64,000 nucleotides of DNA from Clostridium sp. (GCA_021770825.1 JAETQD010000008.1:1-64000), one strand, 5' to 3'; shown: positions 23,231 through 33,472, counted from the first letter of the stretch. Numbers and translations are program-made. The notes: generated from the letters alone by a model not told the origin.

Positions 23231-24886
23231 TTATACTCTGAGACAGCTTCCCCCGATAAATTCCCGGATAATGGAATTCTTGGGAATATATTCACTGTCA
23301 ATTCCCAGGAAATAATCCAAAAACTTCAAAAGCCGCTTGGCCTCATCGTATTCCAGCGTGTTCCTTGGGATGCTGAAAAGCAGAGGCTCCGCATAAAGTT
23401 TCAAGACGGCCAGCTCATACACCAGAGCCGAATTGAACATCACATCGGCCTCCTCCTGGAACGGGAAGATGTTTTTGTCCTCCCCCTTCCGGACCGAGGG
23501 CCAGCGCCCTATGGTCTCAAACGCAGAGGTTCCCCTAGTTCTGGCATCCCGCACCATGCGCCGGATCAGCCGCCCGTCGGTGGTGGGAATCCGGTTGTGC
23601 TCATCCACGTTTAACTGGTTTAAGGCACTGATATAGATCTTAAACTTACTTTCCCGCGGGAGGGAATAGGACAGCTTGTCGTTCAGGCAGTGGATTCCTT
23701 CTATAATTAATACATCGTTGGACCCGATCTGTAAGTAATCTCCCTTATATTCCCTGGTCCCCGTCACAAAATTAAACCTTGGAAGCTCAATCCGTTTTCC
23801 CGCAAGGAGTCCGTTCATGTCCTCATTGAATTTTTCAATATCAATGCATTCCAACGCCTCCATATCCAGATTTCCGTTCTCATCCCTCGGATAGTCTTCC
23901 CTGTTTTTAAAATAATTGTCCACGGCAATGGGATGGGGCACATAGCCAAGGGCCCTAAACTGGGTGGCCAGTCGATGGCTGAAGGTGGTCTTTCCCGAGG
24001 AAGACGGACCTGCGATCATCACAATCCGCTTATCTCCTCCCTTTGCCGCCGTCTCTGCAATTTTTCCGATCTCCTTTTCCTGAAGGGCCTCCTGCATGAG
24101 AATCAGTTCACTGCTCTTTCCCTCTGAAATCAGCCGATTCAAGGTTCCCACATTGGCCACCTCCAGGCTGTCGCTCCAGCGGTAGGAATCCCGGAGCACA
24201 TGGAAAAGCTTTTCGTGGATGCCCTTCTCCTCCACCACATCTGCCTGATCCCCCTGGGGCAAAAGCAGAAGAAAACCGGAATGGTACGGCACCAGATCGA
24301 AATATTTCACATATCCCGTGTTCTGTACCATATATCCGTAAAAATAATCTTCAAAATTGTCAATGCTGTAAATATTGACCCTGGAAGCCCGTCGGTAGGT
24401 GAAAAGCTGCTCCTTATCATGCATTCCGTACTGTCCGAACAGCTCCACCGCCTCATCGGTGTTGACGCTTCGCTTCATGATGGGAATTTTCCGCTCTGCC
24501 AGCTCCTTCATCCGTTCCTTTACCTTAAGAAGCAGGGCTTCATCGGTTTTTACATCCCCCACAAGCTCTCCGTAGATTCCGTTTCCAAGGGCAAAATCAA
24601 TCTGGATTTTCTTGATTTTCTCCCTGGGGACCACATCATAAAAGACCTTCAGCATCAGGAAAATTGCACTTCTTTCATAGGTTTTCCTTCCCACCGGGTC
24701 CTTAAAGGTGAGAAACGAAAGTTCTGCGTCTTTATGAAGGGTTTTATGAAGCTCCTTTAGCTTTCCGTTCTCCCGCACCAGAAGAATGTCCTCCTTATAC
24801 TGGGGCTGGAAGTCCTCTGCAATTTTTAAAAAAGACGTTCCCTCCGGATAGGTCCTCGTCTCCCCTAAAACCTTAACAACCGGCAT
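23231..24886 (-). CDS. Nucleoside (uridine) kinase with N-terminal TGS and threonyl-tRNA-synthetase-like domains
   Basis: A 551-aa protein with three parts. They are a TGS domain (residues 1-60), a threonyl/alanyl-tRNA-synthetase SAD-like second domain (around 60-240) and a P-loop kinase of the uridine kinase/PRK type (from about 270). The kinase has Walker A AGPSSSGKTTF and the substrate region AVDNYFKNREDYPRDENG. Likely phosphorylates a nucleoside; the role of the tRNA-synthetase-like N-terminus is unknown. This architecture is common in clostridia. Start ATG follows AGGAGG. Last gene of the dgt-dnaG-rpoD operon, 16 bp after the Nif3-like gene. Confidence 0.85.
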   Translation of the reverse strand: MPVVKVLGETRTYPEGTSFLKIAEDFQPQYKEDILLVRENGKLKELHKTLHKDAELSFLTFKDPVGRKTYERSAIFLMLKVFYDVVPREKIKKIQIDFALGNGIYGELVGDVKTDEALLLKVKERMKELAERKIPIMKRSVNTDEAVELFGQYGMHDKEQLFTYRRASRVNIYSIDNFEDYFYGYMVQNTGYVKYFDLVPYHSGFLLLLPQGDQADVVEEKGIHEKLFHVLRDSYRWSDSLEVANVGTLNRLISEGKSSELILMQEALQEKEIGKIAETAAKGGDKRIVMIAGPSSSGKTTFSHRLATQFRALGYVPHPIAVDNYFKNREDYPRDENGNLDMEALECIDIEKFNEDMNGLLAGKRIELPRFNFVTGTREYKGDYLQIGSNDVLIIEGIHCLNDKLSYSLPRESKFKIYISALNQLNVDEHNRIPTTDGRLIRRMVRDARTRGTSAFETIGRWPSVRKGEDKNIFPFQEEADVMFNSALVYELAVLKLYAEPLLFSIPRNTLEYDEAKRLLKFLDYFLGIDSEYIPKNSIIREFIGGSCLRV

Positions 24887-24902
24887 ATTGATTCCTCCTG
24901 TC

Positions 24903-25703
24903 TCATACCACTGCTGCCGGAAATGAAACCGGCATGGTCACGATTTCCACCTGGTTTCCAAGCTTCTCCTTTAAGTATTCTTCCATATATCCCATGAACA
25001 CATGCTCCAGGCCGTAATGTCCGGCGTCAATGATCATAAGTCCCTGGGCGTTGGCATCGATTCCCTCATGATGGCTGATATCTCCGGTCACTAACACCTG
25101 TGCGCCCTTGTTTATCGCCTCTTTGATGGTGCTTCCTCCTGAACCGGGGCAGACGGCGGCGATGGTTACAGGCTCCTCCTCCCACATCCGGCTTCCATAG
25201 ACGGTCACAAAAGGAAGGCCAAACTGCTCCTTAATCTTTGCGGCAAGCTTCTTCCCCGTCACCGGCTCCCTAAGCCGTCCGATTTTTCCGATTCCATAGG
25301 GAATTCCGTTCTCCTCCCCCATTTCCTCCAGGGGAGCTCCCTCCATAATTCCAAGACGTTCTGCCACGCAGTCCGCCATACAGCCGGGAGCGGCATCGAA
25401 ATTTGTATGCATGGCAAAATAGGAAATATCGGCCTGAATCATTGTCACCAGCCTGCGGCCGATAAAATCTTCGTCGGTTACGGACTTTATAGGCTTAAAA
25501 ATCAGGGGGTGATGGCTCACAATCATATCAGCCCCGCACTCCACGGCCCTTTTTACGGCCATATCGTCGGCGTCCACGGTCAGCAGGATTTTCTTTACCT
25601 CTTTTTCCGTCCTTCCTGCCAGAAGTCCCGGGTTATCCCACTGGCAGGCACAGTGTCTCGGCGCCAGCTTCTCTAATTGATCAATGATCTCTCTGCACTT
25701 CAT
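24903..25703 (-). CDS. Nif3-like dinuclear metal-centre protein (YqfO/DUF34 family)
   Basis: A 266-aa NIF3-family protein with metal-ligand motifs: CQWDNPGLLAG near residue 20, SHHPLIFKP near 64, MHTNFDAAPGCM near 98, and DISHHEGIDA plus DAGHYGLEH near the C-terminus. The family is often labelled GTP cyclohydrolase I type 2, but its cellular role is unsettled. It overlaps trmK by 23 bp; the pairing of the two is widespread in Firmicutes. Start ATG has GGGAGG 6 nt upstream. Confidence 0.9.
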   Translation of the reverse strand: MKCREIIDQLEKLAPRHCACQWDNPGLLAGRTEKEVKKILLTVDADDMAVKRAVECGADMIVSHHPLIFKPIKSVTDEDFIGRRLVTMIQADISYFAMHTNFDAAPGCMADCVAERLGIMEGAPLEEMGEENGIPYGIGKIGRLREPVTGKKLAAKIKEQFGLPFVTVYGSRMWEEEPVTIAAVCPGSGGSTIKEAINKGAQVLVTGDISHHEGIDANAQGLMIIDAGHYGLEHVFMGYMEEYLKEKLGNQVEIVTMPVSFPAAVV

Positions 25704-26409
25704 TTTGTACCTCCCGGTTAAATAAAAGCATTTCTTCTGCCTCTTTTAAGCGTTCTGCCGCTCTTTCTGAAGTATTTGCCTGTGCCCTTAAGGTTTCCGA
25801 AAGGGCCAGAAGCTTTCTCTCCTCATCCTCCAGATACTGGATAAAAACGGGCGCCCCTTCCTTCAAGAGGAACTCCCCGTACCGAAACTGCTTCCAGGAA
25901 ATTTCCCCCAAAGAAACCGGACCGTCCCAGGTTTTTGGGTTCCTCACATCCAGAATTGTATAATATTTTCCCTCTTCGTAGACCATGGACTCCCTTACAA
26001 TCGGGAATTTGTGTTCCCACAGCCACTGACGCACCTTAGATATTTCCGAATGCGGAGATAATACCCACTGGTTCACCGATTCCCACATGTGGCTTCCCTG
26101 TTCCAGGATATGTAAAATCAGCTCACCGCCCATTCCGGCAATGACAACAGCCTCTGCCTCGCCGGGCCGCAGCTTTTCCAGTCCATCGGAAAGCCTGGTT
26201 TCAATTTTTTCTTCCAGGCCCGCCGCCTTTACGTTTTCCTCCGCTTTGGAGAGCGGCCCTTTCCGCACATCCATGGCCAGAGCCCGCGGCACGATCTTAC
26301 GTCTCACAAGCTCCACAGGAACATGTCCATGGTCTGTGCCGATATCGGCTGCGGACTTTTCGCAGGCCACAAAAGAGACCACCGTCTCCAGCCGGTCCGA
26401 TAATTTCAT
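25681..26409 (-). CDS. trmK: tRNA (adenine(22)-N1)-methyltransferase
   Basis: A 242-aa SAM-dependent methyltransferase that modifies A22 of tRNA. The N-terminal Rossmann domain has ADIGTDHGHVPVELV (SAM binding, about residues 20-34), AMDVRKGPLSKAEENV and VIAGMGGELI, the last two being TrmK signatures. A C-terminal helical region follows. It lies directly downstream of rpoD, as in Bacillus. Confidence 0.9.
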   Translation of the reverse strand: MKLSDRLETVVSFVACEKSAADIGTDHGHVPVELVRRKIVPRALAMDVRKGPLSKAEENVKAAGLEEKIETRLSDGLEKLRPGEAEAVVIAGMGGELILHILEQGSHMWESVNQWVLSPHSEISKVRQWLWEHKFPIVRESMVYEEGKYYTILDVRNPKTWDGPVSLGEISWKQFRYGEFLLKEGAPVFIQYLEDEERKLLALSETLRAQANTSERAAERLKEAEEMLLFNREVQNEVQRDH

Positions 26410-26436
26410 CTTATTTCCATTCCTTCCCTGTCTGTT

Positions 26437-27555
26437 CTATTCGTCCAGATAATCCTTTAATTTCTTGCTGCGGCTGGGATGGCGCAGCTTTCTTAAGGCC
26501 TTTGCCTCAATCTGGCGGATTCTCTCCCTGGTCACGTTGAATTCCCGTCCCACCTCTTCCAGGGTTCTGGGGCGTCCGTCGTCCAGTCCGAACCGGAGCC
26601 TTAACACCTTCTGCTCCCTGTCCGTGAGGGTATCTAAAACCTCCATGAGCTGCTCATGCAGCAGGGTAAAGGTGGCCGCATCCACGGGCACCTCCACATG
26701 GTCATCCTGGATAAAATCTCCAAGATGGCTGTCCTCCTCCTCACCGATGGGTGTCTCTAAGGATACCGGATCCTGGGAAATTTTCATGATCTCCCGCACC
26801 CGGTCCACGGGAAGCTCCATGGCCTTCGCCACTTCTTCCGGGGAGGGCTCTCTGCCCAGGGTCTGTAAAAGCTGTCTCTGGGTCCTCACCAGGCGGTTGA
26901 TGGTTTCCACCATATGGACCGGAATGCGGATGGTGCGCGCCTGGTCTGCAATGGCCCTGGTGATGGCCTGGCGAATCCACCAGGTGGCGTAGGTGCTGAA
27001 CTTGTATCCCTTCCGGTATTCAAACTTCTCCACGGCCTTTATGAGACCTAAGTTTCCCTCCTGAATCAAATCCAGGAACTGCATCCCCCGCCCCACATAC
27101 CGCTTGGCAATGCTGACCACCAGTCTTAAATTGGCCTCCGCCAGCTTTTTCTTCGCCTCTTCGTCGCCAAGCTCCATCCGCTTGGCCAACTCGATTTCCT
27201 CCTCCGTGGAAAGAAGAGGTACCTTTCCGATCTCCTTTAAGTACATGCGGACCGGATCCTCAACGCCCACTCCCTCCGGAACGGAAAGGTCCAGGTTCCC
27301 CACATCAATTTCCTCATCCTCCGCGTCCTCTTCCAAAAACAGATCCGGGTCCATATCATCGTCTGAAGACATCCGCAGAATATCCACATTTTTATTTTCC
27401 AGGAAGTCGTAAATACGGTCCAGCTTCTCCGGCGTCAGTTCTTCTCCTGAAAATGCATCAAGAATTTCCTGTTCTTCCACCACATTCTTTTTCTTTTTTG
27501 CCGTTTCCAGAAGCCTGTCCAGTTTCTCCTCAAATGTAAGCGTTCTCTCTTCCAT
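26437..27555 (-). CDS. rpoD: Primary sigma factor RpoD (SigA)
   Basis: Housekeeping sigma factor, 372 aa. A short acidic region 1.1 is followed by region 1.2 ([22 protein letters not shown]). Region 2 has [19 protein letters not shown] and [15 protein letters not shown]. Region 3 and region 4 follow ([20 protein letters not shown] near the C-terminus). It follows dnaG by 68 bp in the dgt-dnaG-rpoD-trmK-nif3-kinase arrangement, an equivalent of the macromolecular synthesis operon. Confidence 0.97.
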   Translation of the reverse strand: MEERTLTFEEKLDRLLETAKKKKNVVEEQEILDAFSGEELTPEKLDRIYDFLENKNVDILRMSSDDDMDPDLFLEEDAEDEEIDVGNLDLSVPEGVGVEDPVRMYLKEIGKVPLLSTEEEIELAKRMELGDEEAKKKLAEANLRLVVSIAKRYVGRGMQFLDLIQEGNLGLIKAVEKFEYRKGYKFSTYATWWIRQAITRAIADQARTIRIPVHMVETINRLVRTQRQLLQTLGREPSPEEVAKAMELPVDRVREIMKISQDPVSLETPIGEEEDSHLGDFIQDDHVEVPVDAATFTLLHEQLMEVLDTLTDREQKVLRLRFGLDDGRPRTLEEVGREFNVTRERIRQIEAKALRKLRHPSRSKKLKDYLDE

Positions 27556-27623
27556 AATGTTCCATCCTTCCTGGCATTCAGATTGTAACTGTTCAGCCTT
27601 GGGCCAAGCCTGTCACTTCAGAT

Positions 27624-29387
27624 TCAATCCAAACTGATCTGCAATGTTGCTAATTCTGATTGTTGCCTGATGATTTTCTGTAACTGTGCAATGTCGGTTG
27701 CTCTTCTGCTCTGTATTTCCAGACTGTTCTTCTTTATCTTTTTCACGGTTTCTGAAAATGCTTTCTTTTGTTCCTCGTTATTCAAGGATTCTGAAAGGCT
27801 CGCATGAAAGAGCGCTGCCACCTCCCTGTATTGTTCCTCGCCCTCTATGAATTGATTCAGAATCTGGGCGGGGTTAATCTTTCCTTTTTTCCTTTCTTCA
27901 AATACCAGGCCTGCCACCTTCTGGTACAAATCGTCCACAAAGTCCTCGGGGCCGATGATTCCGTCGATTTTTTCAAACAGCTCCGGCCGCTCGATAAGCC
28001 AGGTGAGCAAAAGCCTCTGGGATTTTTTAATTCCGTCTTCCTTATCTTTTTTGGGCCTGATTCTGGTTTTCTCATATTCCGAGGCCTTCACTCCGGTTCC
28101 AATCCGGCTTCCCAGGGAAGCCACCAGGCGCTTTAAGTCCTCCGGCGGAATCATATATTCCCTGGCCACAGCCTCCGTGTAATTGTCCCTCTCCAGCTTT
28201 TCCGGAAATTCCAGAAGCTTTCTGGCGGCTGCATTGTAAAAGGCTGTCTTGGACTCCGGATCCTGCATGCTGTACTGGCTGCGGATCACGGAAATTTCAA
28301 ACATGAAGCTGTTGACGGCATTGTCAATCCGTTTCTGGAACTCTTCTTTACCCAGATTTTTCATGAACTCGTCCGGGTCTTTGTAGGGCTTCATATTCAA
28401 TACCCGGACCGACATTCCCACCTCTTTTAAAATTGGAATGGCCCGGAGCGCCGCCGTGGTCCCTGCGCCGTCGCTGTCGTAGGTTAAAACCACCTGGTCC
28501 GTGTACCGCTTCAAAAGAAGGGCATGCTGAGCCGTAAAGGCCGTTCCCAAAGAGGCCACCGCATTGGTAAATCCGGCCTGGTGCATGGCGATCACATCCA
28601 TATACCCCTCACAGATCAGCATATATCCGGCCCGGGAGGTCCTGGCAAAATTGAGGCCGTAAAGATTTCTGCTTTTATCAAACAGCTTTGTCTCCGGGGA
28701 GTTTAAATACTTTGGCTCTCCGTCCCCCATAACGCGGCCGCCGAAGCCGATGACCCGGTTGTTCACATCCAGAATCGGAAACATGACCCGGTTCCAGAAT
28801 TTATCCCTGGCTCCCCTCTCCTCGATGAAAAACAGGCCGGTTTCCTTTAGAATGGAATCCTCATATCCCTTGGACCGCATGTAGCGGTATAGGTCGTCCG
28901 GGACCTTGTTGGCATATCCCAGGCCAAAATGTTTGATGGTATCATCGGTGAGGGCCCTTCTCTTAAAATAATCATATCCAATCCGGCCGTTTGGATGCTT
29001 TAGCTGGTAGTAAAAATAGTTGGCCGCCAGCCGGTTGATTTCCAAAAGTGTATTTTTTAAATCCGCCTGGGCCCTGGCCTCTTTGGAATACTCCACTTCG
29101 GGCAGGGCAATTCCCGCCCGGTCCGCCAAAAGCTTCACCGCCTCCACAAAGGAATAGTTTTCGTATTCCATTACGAAGGTGATCACGTTTCCCCCGGCCC
29201 CGCATCCAAAACAATAGTACATCTGCTTTCCCGGAGACACGGAAAAAGAGGGAGATTTTTCATTATGGAAGGGACACAGGCCAAAATAATTGGCCCCCTT
29301 CTTTTTTAAATTCACATACTGGGAAATCACATCCACAATATCGTTTCTCGTTCGTACTTCCTCAATCACATCATCCGGATAAAACAT
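27624..29387 (-). CDS. dnaG: DNA primase
   Basis: Synthesises RNA primers at the replication fork. The 587-aa protein has the N-terminal CHC2 zinc finger (CPFHNEKSPSF and CFGCGAGG, residues 38-65). The catalytic core holds GFGGRVMGD, the TOPRIM acidic residues CEGYMDVIAM and TYDSDGAGTTA. The C-terminal DnaB-binding helical region is weakly conserved. Start ATG at 29387 follows GGAGG. Downstream of dgt by 18 bp. Confidence 0.95.
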   Translation of the reverse strand: MFYPDDVIEEVRTRNDIVDVISQYVNLKKKGANYFGLCPFHNEKSPSFSVSPGKQMYYCFGCGAGGNVITFVMEYENYSFVEAVKLLADRAGIALPEVEYSKEARAQADLKNTLLEINRLAANYFYYQLKHPNGRIGYDYFKRRALTDDTIKHFGLGYANKVPDDLYRYMRSKGYEDSILKETGLFFIEERGARDKFWNRVMFPILDVNNRVIGFGGRVMGDGEPKYLNSPETKLFDKSRNLYGLNFARTSRAGYMLICEGYMDVIAMHQAGFTNAVASLGTAFTAQHALLLKRYTDQVVLTYDSDGAGTTAALRAIPILKEVGMSVRVLNMKPYKDPDEFMKNLGKEEFQKRIDNAVNSFMFEISVIRSQYSMQDPESKTAFYNAAARKLLEFPEKLERDNYTEAVAREYMIPPEDLKRLVASLGSRIGTGVKASEYEKTRIRPKKDKEDGIKKSQRLLLTWLIERPELFEKIDGIIGPEDFVDDLYQKVAGLVFEERKKGKINPAQILNQFIEGEEQYREVAALFHASLSESLNNEEQKKAFSETVKKIKKNSLEIQSRRATDIAQLQKIIRQQSELATLQISLD

Positions 29388-29405
29388 GTATGTCCTCCAA
29401 ATCCC

Positions 29406-30413
29406 TCAGACCTTCCAGGACTTCGGTACAAATAATTCTTCAAACTGGTCGATGGCATAGCTGTCGCTCATACCCGCAATGTAGTCGCAGACCACCCGCT
29501 CCTTTTTCTCATGGCACTGGTCAATCATAATGAAATATTCCTCCGGCAGACGGTCCGCATGGTCCATATAATAGCAGTAAAGCTGTACAATCAACTGCTG
29601 GGCCTTTCCCTCCTCGGCCTTGGCCGCCGGGTTTTTGTATACATGATCGAACATCCACTGCCGCAGTCGCTTCATTGCCCCTTCCACGTCCGGGGACATG
29701 ATAATTTCAGGCTTGTCCAGGCTGTTTAAAATAATGTCGTGAATCATGATATCAAGCCGTTCCTTTACGGTGGTTCCAAGAACATCCGTATATTCCTTCG
29801 GAATGTCCTTTTCTGTTATAATTCTTGCCCGGATGGCATCGTCAATATCATGGTTAATATATGCAATTTTATCGGAAAAACGGACAATCTTCCCTTCCAG
29901 GGTTGCAGGATTTCCTGAGGTTCTGTGGTTTAAAATCCCGTCCCGCACTTCCTTTGTGAGATTCAGTCCCTTTCCCTTTTTCTCCAGGACCTCCACCACG
30001 CGGACACTCTGCCTGTAATGGAAAAAGCCCTCCTCGCAGATCTCGTTTAATATGTACTCCCCGGCATGTCCAAAGGGCGTATGCCCCAGATCATGTCCCA
30101 GGGCAATGGCCTCAGTGAGGCTCTCGTTCATTCTTAAGGCCTTGGCGATGGTCCTCGCAATCTGGGCCACCTCCAGGGTATGGGTCAGTCTGGTCCGGTA
30201 GTGATCGCCCTCCGGGGCCAGAAAGACCTGGGTCTTGTGCTTTAAGCGTCTGAAAGACTTGCTGTGAAGGATTCTGTCCCTGTCCCGCTGGTATACCGGC
30301 CGGATATCACACGGCTCCTCCCATCGGTCACGTCCCTGGCTCTCACTGCTTTTGGACGCATAAGGACTCAAGTTATCGCGCTCCCACTGTTCCATCGTTT
30401 CCCTGATGTTCAA
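29406..30413 (-). CDS. dgt: Deoxyguanosinetriphosphate triphosphohydrolase-like protein
   Basis: HD-domain dNTPase that removes triphosphate from deoxynucleotides. The 335-aa protein has RDRDRILHSKSFRRLKHKTQVF, TRLTHTLEV (metal His), GHDLGHTPFGHAGE and DKIAYINHDIDDAIRA. The start is set at a TTG (30413) 7 nt after GGAGG, because it yields the MNIRETMEQWE-type N-terminus usual for the family; the longer ATG frame to 30458 is not supported. First gene of the dnaG-rpoD operon. Confidence 0.9.
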   Translation of the reverse strand: MNIRETMEQWERDNLSPYASKSSESQGRDRWEEPCDIRPVYQRDRDRILHSKSFRRLKHKTQVFLAPEGDHYRTRLTHTLEVAQIARTIAKALRMNESLTEAIALGHDLGHTPFGHAGEYILNEICEEGFFHYRQSVRVVEVLEKKGKGLNLTKEVRDGILNHRTSGNPATLEGKIVRFSDKIAYINHDIDDAIRARIITEKDIPKEYTDVLGTTVKERLDIMIHDIILNSLDKPEIIMSPDVEGAMKRLRQWMFDHVYKNPAAKAEEGKAQQLIVQLYCYYMDHADRLPEEYFIMIDQCHEKKERVVCDYIAGMSDSYAIDQFEELFVPKSWKV

Positions 30414-30478
30414 ACAGACCGCCTCCTCCCAAAGACCCGCTGCCGAAAAATCCGGCATTTTACAATCTCAACGATACT

Positions 30479-30507
30479 ATTATATCACAAAGACCGCCAT
30501 TTTAGAA
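30479..30507 (-). promoter_or_regulatory. Extended -10 promoter of the dgt-dnaG-rpoD operon
   Basis: TGATATAAT (30487-30479), matching the extended -10 TGnTATAAT, with a partial -35 TTCTAA (30507-30502) 17 bp upstream, on the minus strand. Confidence 0.6.
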
Positions 30508-30611
30508 CCCTTATTTATATACATTCACCCATAAAAACCACAAATTTTCTGAAAAGATTTCATAAATTTTTTATAAACCACTTTTTTCATTCTTTTTCGA
30601 CATGTTTTCGG

Positions 30612-32324
30612 TTATTCGGGTATGCTGTCCGCCACACACAACGCCCCATACCCCACCTGCGGATTCGGATATACAGAAAATCCCGGTAGCGGTTTCGCCC
30701 CCTTCCGCAGGTAGGCCTTCACCTTCTCCCCATACAAGTACGGGTCATTTCCCTGCACGATTCCCCATTCCATCAGGAGCGCTGCTGCCCCCGTCACAAA
30801 AGGCGCTGCAAAGGACGTTCCGGTCACCGGTCCGTAGCCGCCGCCGTTCTTCACCGTGACGATTCCAACGCCCGGGGCCGCCAGGTCCGGCTTTTGAATC
30901 CTGTATTTCCTGGTGTCTCCGCGCCCGGAAAAGGCCGCATAGACCATGGCGGAATCGTCATAGGCCCCCACGGAGATGGGACGGATGGCTGTGGAGGGGA
31001 TGGTGAGCGTGGTATTGGGAACGGGCCGCAAAAACCTGGTGGAGCGGTTTAAGGCCCCGGCCGTAGGCAGCCACAGGTCAAAATTTCCCTCCACAATCCG
31101 TTCCGCCTGAAGGATGATCTGCCAGATTCCGCTTTCCACATAGGAATTCTTCGGCAGAAAGTCGAAATAGATCTCCTGGGCCATGTTAAAGGGGCCCGGT
31201 TCCCCGTAATATAAAAGCACCCTGGCCCCTCCCATGTCGATCTCATGGGGGCCCTGCCGGCTGCTTATCGGTTCCGTCACAGTCCCGGCCGGATTTCTCA
31301 GATAAATCCGGATGTCGTCCTCATAGTTTTTCCATAACTGTACCCCGAATCCCGTTTCATAGGGCGCCACGGAAAGCTCGATCACCATCTCTTCTCCCGC
31401 CGCAAGGATCCCCGATGTGTGGCCGCCTGCCTCCCCTTCGTTTCCCGTTCCAATGACAAACACGCTCTGTCCCATCTCAGAAAGAGAGTCAATATACCGC
31501 TCAAACAGCCCGTTTCCGTCATGGGAGCCGTAGGAATTCCCAAAGCTTAAATTGACTGCCACCGGTCTCCCCAGGGAAATTGCTGTCTGGACCACAAAGT
31601 CCAGGCCGTCCATAACCTGTGTGGTTCTGGGGAACCCCTCCGGGTCAGCGATGCCAAGGCGCACCACCAAGAGTTCGCTTTCCCAGGCCACCCCCCGGTA
31701 CCGTCCGTCGCTTTCCCTTCCGTTTCCCGCTGCAATCCCGGCCACAGCCGTCCCGTGTCCGCTTGGGTCCACCGACGGGACGATTTCCTGGGCCGCGCTG
31801 CGGCTTCCCGTCTGAAGGGCAGCATCAATGTCCTCCTTTGTGTAGACCTGCTCCCTCACCTGGTCTCTCAGGTACAGAATCCGTGAAGTCCCGTCTGCAT
31901 TCCTGAAATCATCATGGAAATAGTCGATTCCCGAATCCACAATGGCCACCAGGACTCCTTTTCCGGAAAGTCCCCCGGCGCCTGTCTGCACCGGCGTAAG
32001 ACAAGAGGCCGCCCTTGCCCTGTTTATGGCAAAGTACAGCCTCTTTGGTTTCTCTGCATATTCAATTTCTTTTAAGGCAATGACCGGATCCACCTGAGCC
32101 TCCGGCACAATCAAAATGGCAAATCCCCCGGTCAGTGCCCGGAACTTCACCTGGGGGAACTGTTTTTCCAAAATTCCCCCCAGATCGCCGTTATATTTCA
32201 CAATCAGCTCCCAGGTTTTCTGAGCCTGGTCAAATCCCACATTTAATTCCTCGGTCTGTTCCCGCTCCTCTTCCGGCACCGACAGGGCCAGATTCAATAG
32301 ATTTTCCGCCTTCTGGTCATCCAT
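30612..32324 (-). CDS. Subtilisin-like serine protease, Csp-type, intracellular
   Basis: A 570-aa S8-family peptidase with no signal peptide. The catalytic triad is intact: Asp in VAIVDSGIDYFHDDF (about residue 130), His in DPSGHGTAVAGIAAGNG (about 190) and Ser in GTSFAAPFVTGA (about 515). An N-terminal prodomain-like part (residues 1-100) and a jellyroll-like insert (about 310-430) resemble clostridial Csp germination proteases, which process the cortex hydrolase SleC in spores. Whether this copy acts in germination is inferred. Start ATG follows AGGTGG. Confidence 0.8.
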   Translation of the reverse strand: MDDQKAENLLNLALSVPEEEREQTEELNVGFDQAQKTWELIVKYNGDLGGILEKQFPQVKFRALTGGFAILIVPEAQVDPVIALKEIEYAEKPKRLYFAINRARAASCLTPVQTGAGGLSGKGVLVAIVDSGIDYFHDDFRNADGTSRILYLRDQVREQVYTKEDIDAALQTGSRSAAQEIVPSVDPSGHGTAVAGIAAGNGRESDGRYRGVAWESELLVVRLGIADPEGFPRTTQVMDGLDFVVQTAISLGRPVAVNLSFGNSYGSHDGNGLFERYIDSLSEMGQSVFVIGTGNEGEAGGHTSGILAAGEEMVIELSVAPYETGFGVQLWKNYEDDIRIYLRNPAGTVTEPISSRQGPHEIDMGGARVLLYYGEPGPFNMAQEIYFDFLPKNSYVESGIWQIILQAERIVEGNFDLWLPTAGALNRSTRFLRPVPNTTLTIPSTAIRPISVGAYDDSAMVYAAFSGRGDTRKYRIQKPDLAAPGVGIVTVKNGGGYGPVTGTSFAAPFVTGAAALLMEWGIVQGNDPYLYGEKVKAYLRKGAKPLPGFSVYPNPQVGYGALCVADSIPE

Positions 32325-32383
32325 GAGCTTCCACCTGCTTTTGGCTCTTTCTTTACAGTATGTGGAGGGAGACCATTTGCGTT

Positions 32384-33472
32384 CTACGAATTTCTGTCGG
32401 CCAGAGCCTCAAACTCTCCCCGGACATTCTGAAAGCACTGCAGAAGCTTCGGAGAAAAGACTCCGCACTTTCCCTCCATAATCGTGGAAAAGGCCTCTTC
32501 CTTTGACATCGCCTTCTTATACACCCGCTCGCTGACCAGGGCATCGTACACATCCGCAATGGAGACAATCTGAGCCGAAATGGGAATCTCATCGCCTGCC
32601 AGCCCATCCGGATATCCCCTTCCGTCATACCGCTCATGATGGTGTCTGCATATCTCATAGCTGGTCTTCTGGTACTCTTCCTCCCATACACCCTTAAAAT
32701 TGTCGAGGATTTCCCCGCCCTTTACGGTGTGGGTTTTCATACAGTCAAACTCCTCCGCCGTAAGCTTTGCGGGTTTTAAGAGAATCGTATCCGGTATGGC
32801 AATCTTTCCCACATCGTGGAGGGAGCTGGAGGTGACAATCACCTCAATTTTCGCCTCTGTCAGGCCGTACTCCGGATGCCGGACCATCATCTCATTGGCC
32901 AGGGCAGCCGTAAAGCACTTCACCCGCTTAATGTGCTCTCCGCTTTCCAGATTCCTGTATTCCACCACCGTACCCAGAATGTCGATGATGTCCTCATTGC
33001 TCTTTTTAAGCTTTGCAGCCTGGACCTTTAACAGGTCATTCTGCTTCTTTAAGGTTCTGGTCTGCTCCTCCACCTTCTGTTCCAGCTCATTCTGGTACTG
33101 GAACAGACTGGCGATGTTGTTTACCCGCTTCCGCACCAGCGTATTGTCAAAGGGCTTCCGGATAAAATCCGAAACGCCGCATTCAAAGCAGCGCTGTTCT
33201 ATGGTGACCGAGGTTTCCCCGCTGATGACAAGGACAGGGATTTTCTCCATCCATTCCCGCTCTCTCATGGTCTCCAGGACGGCAAATCCATCCATCTTTG
33301 GCATCACCAAATCCAGAAGAACCATGGCAACGTCCTCATGGTTTTCCTCCAGAAAGTCAATGGCTCTGATTCCGTTTTCGGCCTCCGCAATCCGGTATTC
33401 CTCCTTCAAAATCTCAGCCAGCACAATCCGGTTGATTTCTGCATCGTCAACAATTAATACCTTATCCCGCAT
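32384..33472 (-). CDS. Response regulator with HD-GYP phosphodiesterase domain
   Basis: A 362-aa protein with an N-terminal CheY-like receiver (VLIVDDAEINR near residue 6, phospho-acceptor in MVLLDLVMPKMDG near residue 55, KPF near 107). A coiled-coil linker (QNELEQKVEEQTRTLKKQNDLLK) follows, then an HD-GYP domain (SSLHDVGKIAIPD, HHHERYDGRGYPDGLAGDEIP). Likely hydrolyses cyclic di-GMP or a related dinucleotide on receiving a phosphate. No histidine kinase gene is adjacent. Start ATG at 33472 has GGGAG 9 nt upstream. Confidence 0.9.
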   Translation of the reverse strand: MRDKVLIVDDAEINRIVLAEILKEEYRIAEAENGIRAIDFLEENHEDVAMVLLDLVMPKMDGFAVLETMREREWMEKIPVLVISGETSVTIEQRCFECGVSDFIRKPFDNTLVRKRVNNIASLFQYQNELEQKVEEQTRTLKKQNDLLKVQAAKLKKSNEDIIDILGTVVEYRNLESGEHIKRVKCFTAALANEMMVRHPEYGLTEAKIEVIVTSSSLHDVGKIAIPDTILLKPAKLTAEEFDCMKTHTVKGGEILDNFKGVWEEEYQKTSYEICRHHHERYDGRGYPDGLAGDEIPISAQIVSIADVYDALVSERVYKKAMSKEEAFSTIMEGKCGVFSPKLLQCFQNVRGEFEALADRNS

